Shown here piece after piece: positions 33,361-44,607 of a DNA stretch of 64,000 nucleotides (positions are counted from its first letter, which is position 1; the number at the start of each line of letters is the position of its first letter). The notes under the pieces were generated by a model. It did no database searches. It had not been told where the DNA came from and worked only from the letters and a program-made list of their open reading frames with translations. The stretch covers positions 93,308,439 through 93,372,438 of the forward strand of contig CM050450.1 of assembly GCA_027563935.2 (NCBI GenBank), in the 5' to 3' direction. Both the position numbers and the translations under genes were made by a program. Source of the DNA: Costus lasius (taxonomy: Eukaryota > Streptophyta > Magnoliopsida > Zingiberales > Costaceae).

Positions 33361-35297
33361 GTGATGGAGAGAAGTTCATTGTTTACACTGATGCCTCTGG
33401 TAAGGGTCTGGGTGCTGTACTGATGCAGCAAGGAAAAGTAGTCGCTTATGCCTCAAGGCAATTCAAGGATTATGAAGTAAACTACCCCACTCATGATTTG
33501 GAGTTGGCAGCTGTAGTTTTTGCCTTGAAAATCTGGAGGCACTATCTGTTTGGACAAACATTTGAATTGTTTACAGATCACCAGAGCTTGAAGTATATCT
33601 TCACTCAGAAAGAGCTGAATATGAGACAGAGGCGATGGCTTGAATTGATAAAGGATTATGACTTCACCATCCAATATCAGTCTGGTAAAGCCAATGTGGT
33701 GGCCGATGCTCTTAGTCGGTATCCTGTGACTCAGATAGCTGCACTGCGAGTCCAGGAGTGGCGACTATTGCAGGAGTTCAGTGACATGCATCTGAGTGTG
33801 ACTCCGGGTGAGAGAGGCGGTCTTCTAGCTTCTCTCAGGGTTCAGTCAGACTTACTGCAGAGACTGAGATCAGGGCAGCAGTCAGATCAGGATATTCTAC
33901 GGTGGAAAGAGAGGTCTGAGCAAGGCTGGGATGAGAATTTCAGTATGTCGGATGATGGTCTCCTCAGATTTCGTGGAAGGGTCTGTGTCCCTGAGGACCC
34001 TGAGTTGAGAAATGAAATTCTTAAGGAAAGTCATTGCACTAAGTATACCGTTCATCCTGGTAGTACCAAGATGTATCAGGATCTGAAAAAGACTTTCTGG
34101 TGGCATGGTATGAAGAAGGATGTGCATTTGTTTGTGTCCAGATGTTTGACTTGCCAAACCGTGAAGGCTGAGCATCAGAGGCCGGGCGGTTTGATGCAGT
34201 CTCTCCCTATTCCTCAGTGGAAGTGGGAGCATATCAGTATGGACTTTGTGTGTGGGCTGCCCAATACCAGAAGGAATCATGATGCCGTATGGGTGATTGT
34301 GGACAGACTCACGAAGTCGGCTCACTTCTTACCGATCAAAATGACTTACAGTTTGGATCGGTTAGCAAAACTGTACATCGATGAGATTGTCAGATTACAT
34401 GGAGTTCCCTTGGACATTGTCTCTGATCGTGATCCTCGATTTCTATCCAGGTTTTGGAAGAAATTACAGGAAGATTTGGGAACTAATCTGAGTTTCAGCA
34501 CTGCATATCATCCTCAATCTGATGGTCAGACAGAGAGAACTATTCAGACACTTGAGGATCTTCTGAGATCTTATGTGATTGACTGGTCTGTTGAGTGGGA
34601 TCTGGACTTATCACTGATAGAGTTCACCTACAACAATAGCTTCCACTCTAGCATACAGATGGCTCCGTATGAGGCCCTATATGGGAGGAAATGCAGAACA
34701 CCTATATGCTGGAAGGAAACTGGGGACAGAACAGTGCTAAAGTCTGATGCTGTTCAGGAAGCCACTGAGAAGATCAGAGAAATTCAGAAAAAGATGAAGA
34801 TTGCTCAGGATAGACAGAAGAGTTATGCTGATGTGAGGCGGCGTCCTCTTGAGTTTTTGGTGGGAGAGCATGTTTTCCTAAAGGTCTCGCCTATGAAAGG
34901 GGTGATGAGATTTGGGAAGAGAGGAAAATTGAGTCCCAGGTACATTGGTCCCTTTGATATCATTGAGAGGATTGGACCTGTGGCATATCGACTTGCTCTG
35001 CCCCCATCACTGGAACACCTCCATAATGTGTTCCATGTTTCTGCACTCAGAAAATATTGTTCTGATCCTTCTCATGTTCTGGAGTTGGAACCTCTCCAGC
35101 TTGAAGAGAACATGACTTTTGTGGTGAAACCTCTCAGAATTGAAGATAGAAAAGAGAAAGTGCTGAGGAATAAGGTTATTCCACTTGTGAAAGTCATCTG
35201 GGGAAATCAGTCTGTTGAAGAAGCCTCTTGGGAGGTTGAAGCAGAGATGAGAAAGGAGCATCCTCACCTGTTCAGTGACGGGCTTGGTCAGCTTTAG
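33336..35297 (+). CDS. Tekay RNase H, integrase and chromodomain (open, lacks own start)
   Basis: An uninterrupted 653-codon frame. RNase [23 protein letters not shown]. Integrase: zinc region H..H..C270-x2-C273; core D303, D364 and E400 (numbered from 33336), giving the expected D,D-35-E spacing; [21 protein letters not shown]-terminal fold. A chromodomain ends the protein ([31 protein letters not shown]), typical of Tekay chromoviruses and thought to guide integration to heterochromatin. In an intact element this is part of gag-pol; here it is separated by the frameshift just upstream and the apparent GTG start is not meaningful. It ends 29 bp before the LTR. Confidence 0.85.
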   Translation: MLLSSIIPCDGEKFIVYTDASGKGLGAVLMQQGKVVAYASRQFKDYEVNYPTHDLELAAVVFALKIWRHYLFGQTFELFTDHQSLKYIFTQKELNMRQRRWLELIKDYDFTIQYQSGKANVVADALSRYPVTQIAALRVQEWRLLQEFSDMHLSVTPGERGGLLASLRVQSDLLQRLRSGQQSDQDILRWKERSEQGWDENFSMSDDGLLRFRGRVCVPEDPELRNEILKESHCTKYTVHPGSTKMYQDLKKTFWWHGMKKDVHLFVSRCLTCQTVKAEHQRPGGLMQSLPIPQWKWEHISMDFVCGLPNTRRNHDAVWVIVDRLTKSAHFLPIKMTYSLDRLAKLYIDEIVRLHGVPLDIVSDRDPRFLSRFWKKLQEDLGTNLSFSTAYHPQSDGQTERTIQTLEDLLRSYVIDWSVEWDLDLSLIEFTYNNSFHSSIQMAPYEALYGRKCRTPICWKETGDRTVLKSDAVQEATEKIREIQKKMKIAQDRQKSYADVRRRPLEFLVGEHVFLKVSPMKGVMRFGKRGKLSPRYIGPFDIIERIGPVAYRLALPPSLEHLHNVFHVSALRKYCSDPSHVLELEPLQLEENMTFVVKPLRIEDRKEKVLRNKVIPLVKVIWGNQSVEEASWEVEAEMRKEHPHLFSDGLGQL

Positions 35298-35313
35298 AGG
35301 ACTAAAGCTCTAT

Positions 35314-35326
35314 AAGGGGGGGAGGA
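35314..35326 (+). promoter_or_regulatory. Tekay polypurine tract
   Basis: AAGGGGGGGAGGA directly before the 3' LTR start at 35327. This is the plus-strand primer site for reverse transcription. Confidence 0.92.
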
Positions 35327-38300
35327 TGTAACGCCCTTGATTTTCTGAATTATGATTTAAGGTTAGAAATTCAGTTTCTGTATTTTTATCGGTTAAAATT
35401 TTGGGATTTTTGCCTAATTGTAGGACTTTTCCCTACAGGGCAAAAATAATTATTTTTGTTGGGGCTTCGAACCCTCAACCTTGACTATTTGCTCCTGGAA
35501 TTCTTCCACCATGGTGGCGCATATTTCTGTGTTATTGGAGTGGCGCATGGTGGTTAAGCCCAGGTAAGCCCATTAAAGCCGATTTCCACTTAAGTTAATT
35601 GGGTTATTGGATCTTGGATCCGTTTGGGGTGGAAAAAAAAAAATAAAAAAAGGGGGAAAATTCGTGAGAGCTCCTCTCCCTCACGATTTTTGGTTTGTTT
35701 CTTGCCCTAGCCGCCTGTGTTGTCGCCCCTCACTGTGCTTGGCGCTCCTGCAAAATTTCTGACGCTGGTGGTGGCAGACTGGTGGTGGACGAACTTTCTG
35801 GAGACCCCTGATCCCCTGTTTTGGCGTTTTCTCTGTGGGCGATTTTTCTGGTGAGTAATTCGATCCTAAGGAGTCTAATCCGAATTAAAATTCGTTATTT
35901 GCCATGATTATTCGTATGGGGTTGAATTCAAATAATTATAGGGTTTTAAAATCCTGTTCTGCTGAAATCTGCATTCGTTAATCTGACCTTTGTGTACTAT
36001 AACCCCAATATCTCATGGCCTATAGATCCAAATCGCACGAGATAAATTTTGTATGAAACTAGATATGTTTGGCTTTAATTTGAATATGATATCGACCATA
36101 TCCGAGCGGTATTCGTATTTCAATCTGTATTGCAATCCAGCGGTACAAAATCAGTTTTCTGAAATTCTGGATTTCGACCTTTATGTGTTCGAACCATCAT
36201 ATCTCCCTAGGTATAGCTCGAAATCTTGTCAAATCAGTTTTATTAGACCGTAGGCTCGAAGAGCTTTATTTTGACTCCCATAACGCCTATTTTAGATTAG
36301 TTATTGGATCTGAAATAAATGTCACAAGTCTGATATATGAATCTGTTTTCTTGAAATCTGAAATTCTGACCTTCCTATGTTCGAACCCTTATATCTTCCT
36401 GCCTACAATTCGAAATCTTGTGAAACCAGTTTTATTGGAAACTAGATTCAGAGAGCTTCATTTTGAATACAATATTGACTAGCTTTGGTTCGAAATTGGA
36501 CTAAAAATATATTTTGCAAACTAACAATATAAATCTGCTATGTTTTGGTTAGACGAATATTCCTTTGTGAGAAAAATTTACATTGTATGGTTTAACCTCT
36601 TAAATTGTGGTCTGTAGTTCTTCTAAAATTTATTTGTTTGATGAGAAATTTTAGAGAAAACAAAATTGGGGATTTAACTAAGAACTTAGGAATTTTCGAA
36701 AATATAGTTGAGCCAATTTTGGGGCTTTGGTCAATTTTCTTCACGAGCGTGTAATTAAAATTATCTGTAGTGGGGGACTGAAATTATTTACATGAAATTT
36801 GTGCGTTCCGTTAAGGTTCTGAAAGTGGCGCCCCTTACAGTAATTTTATAGCTCACGGTTTTAGAAATTTTGAGGAGATTATTTCATGAATAATTTCTGT
36901 TCTGTGTTTAAATGTTTGTTATATGAATAATTTCTGTTCTGTATTTAATTGTTTGTTATGTGGATATTTCCTGTTCTGTTTATATGCTGTGAAGTTTCTG
37001 AAAACCTTGAATGTGTTAAAACATTTGTGAGAACATAGAATGGTTTGACATGAATTAAGGTTAGTTGTAAGGAATTCACTCATATAAATTCTGTTCTGTG
37101 TTTAAGGACTGGATATTGGGGTGTGTCATTTTCTGGTTTGTTAGACTTTGGGCATAATGTAAGAATTAAGTAGTGGTTGATCCTACTTCTCCGTTTCAGT
37201 ATAATCTGTTCTGTAAAATTATGCCCTAGTGTAGCACTCTTCCGTGTCCTTACCCTTCTTCTGTGGCGCTGTAATGGTGCTGATAGTCTACTACGACCCT
37301 TGAGACACTATTTCTGTTCTGGGTATTGGAGGCCAGAGTGCCACGTCCTAACAAGACGGGGGTCACCCACTGATACCTCCTCTACCATTCAGTTCTGGGT
37401 TTTGGAGGCCAGAGTGCCACGTCCTGACAAGACGGGGGCCACCCACTGATACCTCCTCTACCATTCAGTTCTGGGTTTTGGAGGCCAGAGTGCCACGTCC
37501 TAACAAGACGGGGGCCACCCACTGATACCTCCTCTACCATTCAGTTCTGGGTTTTGGAGGCCAGAGTGCCACGTCCTAACAAGACGGGGGCCACCCACTG
37601 ATACCTCCTCTACCATTCAGTTCTGGGTTTTGGAGGCCAGAGTGCCACGTCCTAACAAGACGGGGGCCACCCACTGATACCTCCTCTACCATTCTGTTCT
37701 GGGTATTGGAGACCAGAGTGCCACGTCCTGACAAGACGGGGGCCACCCACTGATATCTCCTCTACCATTCTGTTTCTGATATGCATGCATTGTCTCGTCC
37801 TCGGCAGAGGTGGGGTCAGACCTTCTGTGGTCACCAGGCCTTCCGTGGCCTTTCTGTTTCCGATGTAGACTATCCGTTTGGACTCTGAAAATTCTGATTT
37901 TCTGTCTGTCAGTTCTGATTTCTGTAGTTCTGTTTCGATCTGTATTTAGATGTATTAGGCGGTGTGGTTAGTTGGTATGGGTTGGTATATTCATATCCTA
38001 CCTGTTTGATGCCTATTGTTACAAGTATCTGTATTTGATTGTGTTTGTTTCTGATATGAGCATGCATGTTAAGTTGATTTATCTTATCTGTTAAATAAAA
38101 AGAATTTCAACTTAAGTATGATATTTTTGACGTGTACTATGGATGACTTTTAGTGTCTTTTACTCACTGAGCTTTTTAGCTCACCTCCGTTGTTTAAATG
38201 TTTTCAGGTGAGACATCAAGACAGTAATTGCTACAGCTAATATGACGCTAATGTTTGATGTCATTTCTAAGAATAGTCTTCTAAAGATTTATCAGGCCTG

Positions 38301-38797
38301 CGTGCCTAATTTATTATGACCTATATGACATGTTTTATCTCCTGAGGGCTTATGCCTGTTTTCAGGATATTATATTATAGTTGTTTCGTTTAAATTATTG
38401 GATACAAGTCTTGGATTCTTTTATTGAATTGGTTCTTATTTTGAAATGTCCGATTTGAGATGTGTAACCGAATTTGTGTTGTTTATTTTAGTATCTGAAT
38501 AATCAGTTCTGTATATTTCTGAAATTCCACATATGTGTAGTGTGGACGTTTGTTGTTGTTACAAGATATGTGTGTCTGTGCAGCAGTAGTTTAGAATACT
38601 TGCTGCCGGATTTTTTCTGGATTTCCGGATTTCTATTTCCTAGTAATCGATCCTATTCAGTTCTGTGCGGTTTTCTGTTCCGTAGTAATGTCCTTCGATG
38701 CCGCTTTCTTCTTGTGTTTTAATGGAAGAGTAAAAAATTTTTGAAACCCCGTATTTTACTTGTATGCGTGTGGGGTGTGATTCTGAGGGATGTTACA
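35327..38797 (+). repeat. Tekay 3' LTR
   Basis: 3471 bp. Differences seen from the 5' LTR: 2 bp fewer in the A tract near 35650, and single substitutions near 36942, 37206, 37363 and 38581. It contains the same six-unit 76-bp array. Confidence 0.95.
37317..37772. repeat. 76-bp tandem repeat, six copies (Tekay 3' LTR)
   Basis: Same copy number and order as in the 5' LTR, with one substitution in the first unit (GGGGTCACCC for GGGGCCACCC). Confidence 0.95.
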
Positions 38798-40317
38798 GCT
38801 GGGAGGTCATAACGATTGTTATTGAGCATGTCACGACCCATATGAGAAGATCAATGGACAGACATAGGATTTGCCCCTTCCCTAGGGAAGTATGATATCC
38901 ATGGAGCTCCCTTATGGTTCTATGACTGAGAGTGTATGGCCATACCCAGGTGAGAACCTGTTTTAGTCATAGCCATGTGATTGGATGAAAACAAGTGGTG
39001 ACACACTTGTCCAATCGGATATCAGTACGGCAAAGAGACTGTAATGCATCTGTACCTAGTTGCGATGATGGGGATGTCAATGTCGATATCCATTCCAATG
39101 ACCTGGGTAGCAGCGATGCACTGCTAGGTGCCACTCACTGCTTGTGATGACCTCTGGTCAACACTGCCAGCGTCAGAGGAACCTACAGGGTCGCACACCT
39201 TGATACTTGAGTTCTCGTATTGATCGGGAAGCCTTATGATCGGGTTATTGGATAACTCGGATCTAATTGGGAGATTTTATCAGCGCCAATGGGCCTGATG
39301 AGATGGAAGAATGTTATTGGAGCCAAACTTCATTTTTGGCAGGTTGACCCATATTTGACCATGGTTGGTCACATTTGGATTAGGGTTGCATTGGATTGGA
39401 TCCAAGTGCTTAATCAACCCATGTAATGAAGTTTGGGCTAGCTCATTATCCAATGAGGCCCAATAACAAGTTCTCATGAAGAGATGAGAGGCTAAAAGGG
39501 TATAATGGGGAGAAACATGAACCATTAAGCGCCTAGGGGCATAATGGGGTCATGTTGGCGCCTTTGCTTCATTATGGAAGTAAAGGGCGCCTCCCCTCTC
39601 TTCCTAGGATGGAATGCATGCCTCTATGGCATTGCTTGGGGCGCAAGGCAAGGCCTTGGCGCACAAGGAAAGGCGTGGGGAACAAAAGGAAAGGTTGAAT
39701 GAGAATTATGGAAATGTCTTGGAGACTTTCCTTGTCTCAAACCACCTCATCCTAGCCCTACACTTGTCATGATCCTAGCCATTACCCTAACCGCCTCTTG
39801 CCCTATAAATATGACCCTAGTCGCCCCCTCTTGTGGATGATCAATCCTTGAAGGCGTGAACACAAAAAGAGGGGCGTGTGCTTGGAGCAAGGGCGCATCT
39901 TCCATAACCGCAAGCCTCTTCCTCCTTTCCTCTTGGCGCAAGGAGATCTAGGGCTTGGCGGCTTGGGTAGTTTTCCCTTTTCACTTGGCGCATCTTTTCT
40001 CTGGGTGGCGCAAGAGAAGTAAAACATCTCCCTAAGGCTTGGATCTTCTTCCCGAGGCTAGCACCGGGCGTGGAAGAAGAGAACTCAAGAGATCCGTGTG
40101 TGCGAGACTGCAGAGGGCGCACACTTGGATGCCTACATCGGCATCCCTCCACATTGCTCTTAAGGTATTTCCTAACTCATCGTGTTGACTCCCTTGCATG
40201 CGATCTTCACTGGGTTTTTGGGACTGGCCTGTTTTGGGTACATTCTTCCGCTGCAAAAAATGTATGTCTAAAACTGTGAAAAATTGTAAAATGTCCCCGG
40301 GGTTTCCCAACACGGAC

Positions 40318-42000
40318 CTGGTGATATCTGCTGCGAAGATCAAGCTTGGAAAACCACGAAGCACCGGAGACTAATTCCAACATATCGTCAAGTCCTGGTA
40401 TGGGGAACCTATACTTTATAGTGATCCTGTTGATGGCGTGGTTGTCAATACACATGCGCCACGACCCATCTTTCTTAGGCATGAGTAAGGCAGGTACCGC
40501 GCAAGGACTTAGGCTCTCACGGATGCACCCCTTGTGAGGAGTTCATCCACTTGACGCTGCAGTTTAGCATGTTCGGTGGGGTTTAACCGATGATCGGGTA
40601 AGTTGGGGAGGGGTGCTCCCGGGAGAAGATCAATGGCCTGTTGGATCTCCCTATTCAGAGGGAGCCCATGGGGTTAGTCCGCCGGGCTGATGTCGGAGAA
40701 CTTAGTCAAGATAGCCGCGATCTCCAGTGGATGCGCCTCGTCGAAGGGAGGAGGCGCACCCGAGGATTCGTGCACCATTAGGGCATAGACAACCATGGAC
40801 TCGGTGGCCTCGCGCATAAGCGTGGAGGATCCCATGAGGGACACGACAGGTGGGGTCGGAGGGGCAGCCGATGGAGGAACCACTACACCCTTGGAGGTGG
40901 AAGTGCGCATCTCCTTTGGTGGGTTCGGGCTCAAACGGATTTTCTAGTCATTGTGGTCAAACACATAAGTGTTCGACCAGCCATAGTGGGTCACGTCCCT
41001 ATCGTAGAGCCAGGGACGACCTAAGAGGACGTGGGCGACATCCATTGTCGCCACGTCGCACCACACCTTCTCATGATAGTCCCCAAAAGCGATGGGAACT
41101 TGGCACCGGTGGTTGACCGGAAGACTCGATGTGTCCACCCACGCGATGAAATATGGCTTCGGGTGAGGTTCGAGGGGAAGACCGAAGCGGGTGATTGCGG
41201 TCTGAGAGTCCACATTCAAACTACTACCACTGTCGATGACGATCTTACATGAGTGTCCGTTGCACTTGATGTAAGTCGTGAAGATGCTCGTACGCCTCCA
41301 ATCCTCGGAGGGTGGGGTATGGACAAAGGTGCACCGCACAACCCCAAGTGTGGGGTGACCCGACTCGTCACCACTAGTGTAGCACTTGGCCTCAACATCA
41401 TGTTCCGCAGGCTCGCGGGTTATAGTGGCAACACGGGCAGGGGTCTTGTCCGCGGTGGTGGACTGTTTAGGGCAATCGCGGGACAGATGGCCCGGCTGTA
41501 GGCAATTGTAACAGATGGCAGGCTAACAAGTGGGGCCTTCCCCCTCTCTTCCCATGAGGGGCGAGACGGTAGGGCACCAGGGGTTGAACGCCTATGGGAG
41601 TGATGGGCCGCAGGCGCGGGCCGTGGGTCAGAACGAGGCTTGTAGGGGGTGGGCGTGAGGAGGTCGGCCCAAAGGATGGTACCTAGGGGGTCCAGACCCG
41701 CTGCGCCTAGCCGCAGCCCTAAGATCATGCTCGATATCGCGAGCGCGTTGGAAGGTTTGGTCGAAGGTCTCTGAGCTATATGTGGGCAGGGCGCGTCAGA
41801 TGTCCGCACGGAGACCATTCCTAAACTTCGACAAGACTAACTCGGGGTCCTGCTGTAAATTACACCGGAGTTGTAGCGTCTCAAAGGTGAGGCGATACTC
41901 CTTGATGGTACCCGATCCCTGGTGTAGGCTACGATACTCCTCGACGGTACCCGGATATTGGGACGACATAACTTGTGACCGTGTAGTCACCATGCACAAA
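40318..42000 (-). pseudogene. Chromo-B gag, protease and RT start (broken, gag deleted)
   Basis: Minus strand from the right: MVTTRSQVMSSQYPG, the counterpart of the Chromo-A gag start (MATRSG), is followed at once by the middle of gag (LQLRCNLQQDPELVLSKFRN), so about 200 gag residues are deleted. Then a zinc knuckle, CYNCLQPGHLSRDC, around 41470-41510; protease 40944-41339 (VIDSGSSLN; LLGRPWLYDRDVTHYG); a linker; and RT start ([29 protein letters not shown]) truncated at 40318 by the copia solo LTR. Stops and frame changes occur in gag and after protease. Confidence 0.83.
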
Positions 42001-42109
42001 CAAGGTCAAAAATGACTAAGTGCATGATGCTAAAAACGAGGAAACGATGCGGAAATATGCGATGCGATGAGTCGGACCGTGCGAACGATAAGAATCGAAC
42101 GCGCAACAT

Positions 42110-42121
42110 CCTCTGATACCA
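42110..42121 (-). promoter_or_regulatory. Chromo-B primer-binding site (initiator Met tRNA)
   Basis: TGGTATCAGAGG on the minus strand, four bases inside the 5' LTR edge at 42126. It fixes the minus orientation of Chromo-B. Confidence 0.85.
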
Positions 42122-42125
42122 AAAT

Positions 42126-43754
42126 TGATCGAGCTACTGTAGGTGGGAGGGTCCTTAAAGCCGTACTCTAAGGGATTACACAATGCCGCAAAAATGGGAG
42201 AGGGTCTTTAGACGAGGGAAGTGAAAAGCGCTTCGGAAATGCAGGGAAACACGAGGAAGCACGAAGAAATCAGCGTCGAGTTCGATTGGGGCAACACAAA
42301 TGCGAAGACAACACAACAGCACTCAACTACAGAATGTAACTCACTAAACTCGTAGCAATTTTGCGCAGTCACGTAGCAGATTTTAAGCTCAGCACGTCGC
42401 AATAGGGGACCAACGGATTCATAGTGCACAGCTCGCATGCCTATGCGCCTGAAATACACCAAAGAACAACACGGAACGTCCACGTCTCCGGCGTACGGAT
42501 GCCCATGGAAAAAGGGAAACCACAACGGAAATACAAGAGCACAACGAAGTGAAGAAACAGGCGAACCTGACCCACCACGAAGGATGAGATTTACTCCTTT
42601 GAAAAGCTGGAAACGGAACAACGTGGAATCGAGACACCGGCCTCGACCCGGAAACTCTGAAGGCGAAGCTCCTCTTCGACTCCTACAATGCTGGAGGCTC
42701 TCAGCTCACTAGGAGTACTCTACAACCAAGAGAACTAAGGGAGAATGCTGGCCAGCCCCTCACTTTTATAAGATAAGGAGGGGAAACAAGACAAAGGGGA
42801 CAACATCTCAACAACTAACAACCAAAAAGTGGTCAAGCTACCACAAAAAGACAAAACAGAGCATAATCCAACCAACTACCATCTACTCCTGCAAGGGCAC
42901 AGGTCCTTTGATTCTTCAGCGTACGAGGTGGCTGCGACGACGATTAGATGCGCTCGGAGCACATCACGACAAAGCAGCAGAATTTTGAAGTACTAGGCTG
43001 CGTAACAATCGTCGCGGCGTTCACTTTGGATATGTTGCTGATGTGGTTGTGAGGCCCATCTGGAATTGGGCTCTTCGGGAGCTGGTTTGTAGCATCCTTG
43101 GGCTAGATCACTTCGGTGTGGATGGAGAGTGGGCTGATAACGCCCACGAAGCGGTCCGGTGGGTGAGTTGAGCATTAGGGTCGTCGTACCTCTACCTTGT
43201 TGGGCCCCTTTGGATCTTCATGAGGTGGGGCAACATGGTAGGGTGGGTTGTATACGTCGAAGTGGGGTCGTCGGGGCAGTTCTGCAGCTTCGGGTGGTTG
43301 TCCGCAGGAGTCACGGGGCGTGACTTTCGTTGCTGGGTGACCCGAGGAACATTCTGTGGAAAACTGTCCGCAGGCTTCATGGGGCGTGACTTTCATCGCT
43401 GGGTGACCCAAGGAACATTATGTGAAAAACTGTCTGCAGGCTTCACGGGGTGTGACTTTCGTCGTTGGGTGACCCGAGGAACATTCTGTGGAACACTGTC
43501 CGCAGGAGTCACGGGGCATGACTTTCATCGCGGGGTGACCCGAGGAACATTCTGTGGAAAACTGTTCGCAGGAGTCATGGGGCGTGACTTTCGTCGCTGG
43601 GTGACCCGAGGAACATTCTATGGAAAACTGTCCGCAGGAGTCACGGGGCCTGACTTTCGTCGCTGGCTAGCCCGAGGAACTTTCTGTGGAAATTTTTTGG
43701 GGCACCATTGGGGTCAGGTCTTCCCCTTCTTTCATGTCGTATACTCCTGCATCA
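42126..43754 (-). repeat. Chromo-B 5' LTR
   Basis: Matches 22247-23876. Minus-strand TATA box CTTATAAAAG is at 42763-42772. It carries six copies of the 66-bp repeat at about 43300-43695. The minus-strand start TGATGCAGGAG lies at 43754. Confidence 0.9.
43300..43695. repeat. 66-bp tandem repeat, six copies, in the Chromo-B 5' LTR
   Basis: Same unit and copy number as at 23421-23816, with independent point changes. The apparent repeat protein readable on the + strand (43220-43774) is an artefact. Confidence 0.9.
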
Positions 43755-43798
43755 GCTTCCGCTGCGTGCTCTGAGGAGTTCTCCTCCGGAGAACTAAG
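43755..43798 (-). other. 44-bp pol-end remnant beyond the Chromo-B 5' LTR
   Basis: GCTTCCGCTGCGTGCTCTGA through GGAGAACTAAG is the same 44 bp that adjoins the other LTR (23877-23920), where it is the pol 3' end. Outside a 5' LTR only host sequence is expected. It implies that a second internal region once lay to the right (a tandem LTR-internal-LTR array or a recombined pair), later deleted down to this stub. Confidence 0.8.
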
Positions 43799-44075
43799 TA
43801 AAAGCATCATCAATGCTCTTGTTCATAAGAGCTCCACTTGCAGCAGCATCAATAGTGAGACGAGTACTATAAAATAATCCATTATAGAAAGTATGAATCA
43901 AAACACATTTTTCCAAGCCATGGTAAGGGCACTTCCGTTGTAATTCATTAAAATGCTCTGATGCCTGAAAGTCCCTAACAAGGGGGGGGGGGGGGGGGCG
44001 CAAAACCCTAATAGCATGTGCAAATAAAACTTTTCTAGGGTTTCTTGAGGATCGAATAGTATAAACATATGATCA
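43799..44075 (-). pseudogene. Athila-C gag fragment
   Basis: The minus-strand frame gives NELQRKCPYHGLEKCVLIHT, FYNGLFYSTRLTIDAAASGA and LMNKSIDDAF, the familiar Athila gag core (RKCPHHGL...FYNGL...IDAAAGG). A 17-G run (43982-43998 on the + strand) reads as proline codons and may be a slippage expansion. It is cut on one side by the Chromo-B remnant and on the other by copia copy 1. Confidence 0.75.
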
Positions 44076-44607
44076 ACTTACAGTGGGCACCTCCATCTAT
44101 CTTCAGACGGTGCGGGATTACACCTGTGTGTTACAGAGTAGGGATTTATCCCTTCTCGTTGCTCAGCATAACACATGGTGGTCCAGGGAGTAGGTCGGGT
44201 CAGCTTGACCGTGTAGGCTACATATGTGGCGCATATGGTAGCACATGGAGGCAGCCATCTGTGGGGTCAGAGACTGTGTTGTACCAACTCAGTTGGCACA
44301 GTCTGCTGGATTGCCCAGATGAAGGGGAATCGTACGGGTTGGCGATCGGCTGGGACAGCCCACCAGAGATTAGTGCTTGTACTCTCTGTGCATCTTATCT
44401 CGCCTGAGCGGGACGCGGAGACCAAGTATGAAATCTGGATCCCATCTCACTTAAAGAGTTCTACTCTTTCGGGCTGTTTTGTTGGATTTTTCAAGCCTGA
44501 TAAAATAGTGAGAAAAAGAATCTTTCTTAAGTCCTGATTGATTCTTATACATTGATACTGACCTTGCTGTTCTTGCATTGTTGTAGATACCTGCAGCAAC
44601 GAACACC

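Larger units (their letters stand above)
28145..38797 (+). mobile_element. Young Tekay/Del-type chromovirus with internal deletion, target duplication GCTGG
   Basis: LTRs 28145-31617 (3473 bp) and 35327-38797 (3471 bp), flanked by GCTGG at 28140-28144 and 38798-38802. By eye the LTRs differ at four bases and by 2 bp in an A tract, so insertion was very recent. Primer site and polypurine tract are intact. The internal region encodes gag joined directly to the middle of RT, then RNase H, integrase and a chromodomain. The zinc knuckle, protease and N-terminal RT are missing, there is a stop in gag and a frameshift before RNase H, so the copy cannot be autonomous. Confidence 0.95.
27705..40312 (+). 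mobile_element. Ty1/copia-type solo LTR, target duplication CGGAC (split by Tekay)
   Basis: + strand ends are TGTTGGTGTATATGCCC and TTTCCCAACA, flanked by CGGAC at 27700-27704 and 40313-40317 inside Chromo-B RT. Without the nested Tekay element (28145-38797) and its duplicated site it is about 1.95 kb. Start and internal blocks (GTATGGCCATACCCAGGTGA, ACACTTGTCCAAT) resemble the copia LTRs at 48510 and 51389, so it is a longer-LTR relative. TATA box TATAAATATG is at about 39804-39813. No copia coding region is present. Confidence 0.85.
22247..43754 (-). mobile_element. Chromo-B: old CRM/Reina-like chromovirus, interrupted by nested insertions
   Basis: Two LTRs (22247-23876 and 42126-43754; 1630 and 1629 bp) bracket a minus-strand gag-pol. 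Next to the right LTR is an initiator-Met primer site. The coding region is split by a solo LTR (24518-26143) and by a copia solo LTR carrying a Tekay element (27705-40312). In the first 135 or so LTR bases I count about ten differences between the two LTRs, mostly transitions, so it is an old insertion. Its host is Athila-C; the 5-bp duplication is not intact because sequence right of the 5' LTR was rearranged (see 43755-43798). Confidence 0.88.

Noticed and set aside
40070..40279. Small + strand frame at the end of the copia solo LTR
   Set aside because: It lies inside the LTR up to its CCCAACA end, with no support from related LTRs.
43220..43774. A 184-codon repeat-protein-like frame on the + strand
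   Set aside because: It translates the 66-bp LTR tandem repeat, whose period is a multiple of three, on the strand opposite to the element. The matching frame in the other LTR is broken.
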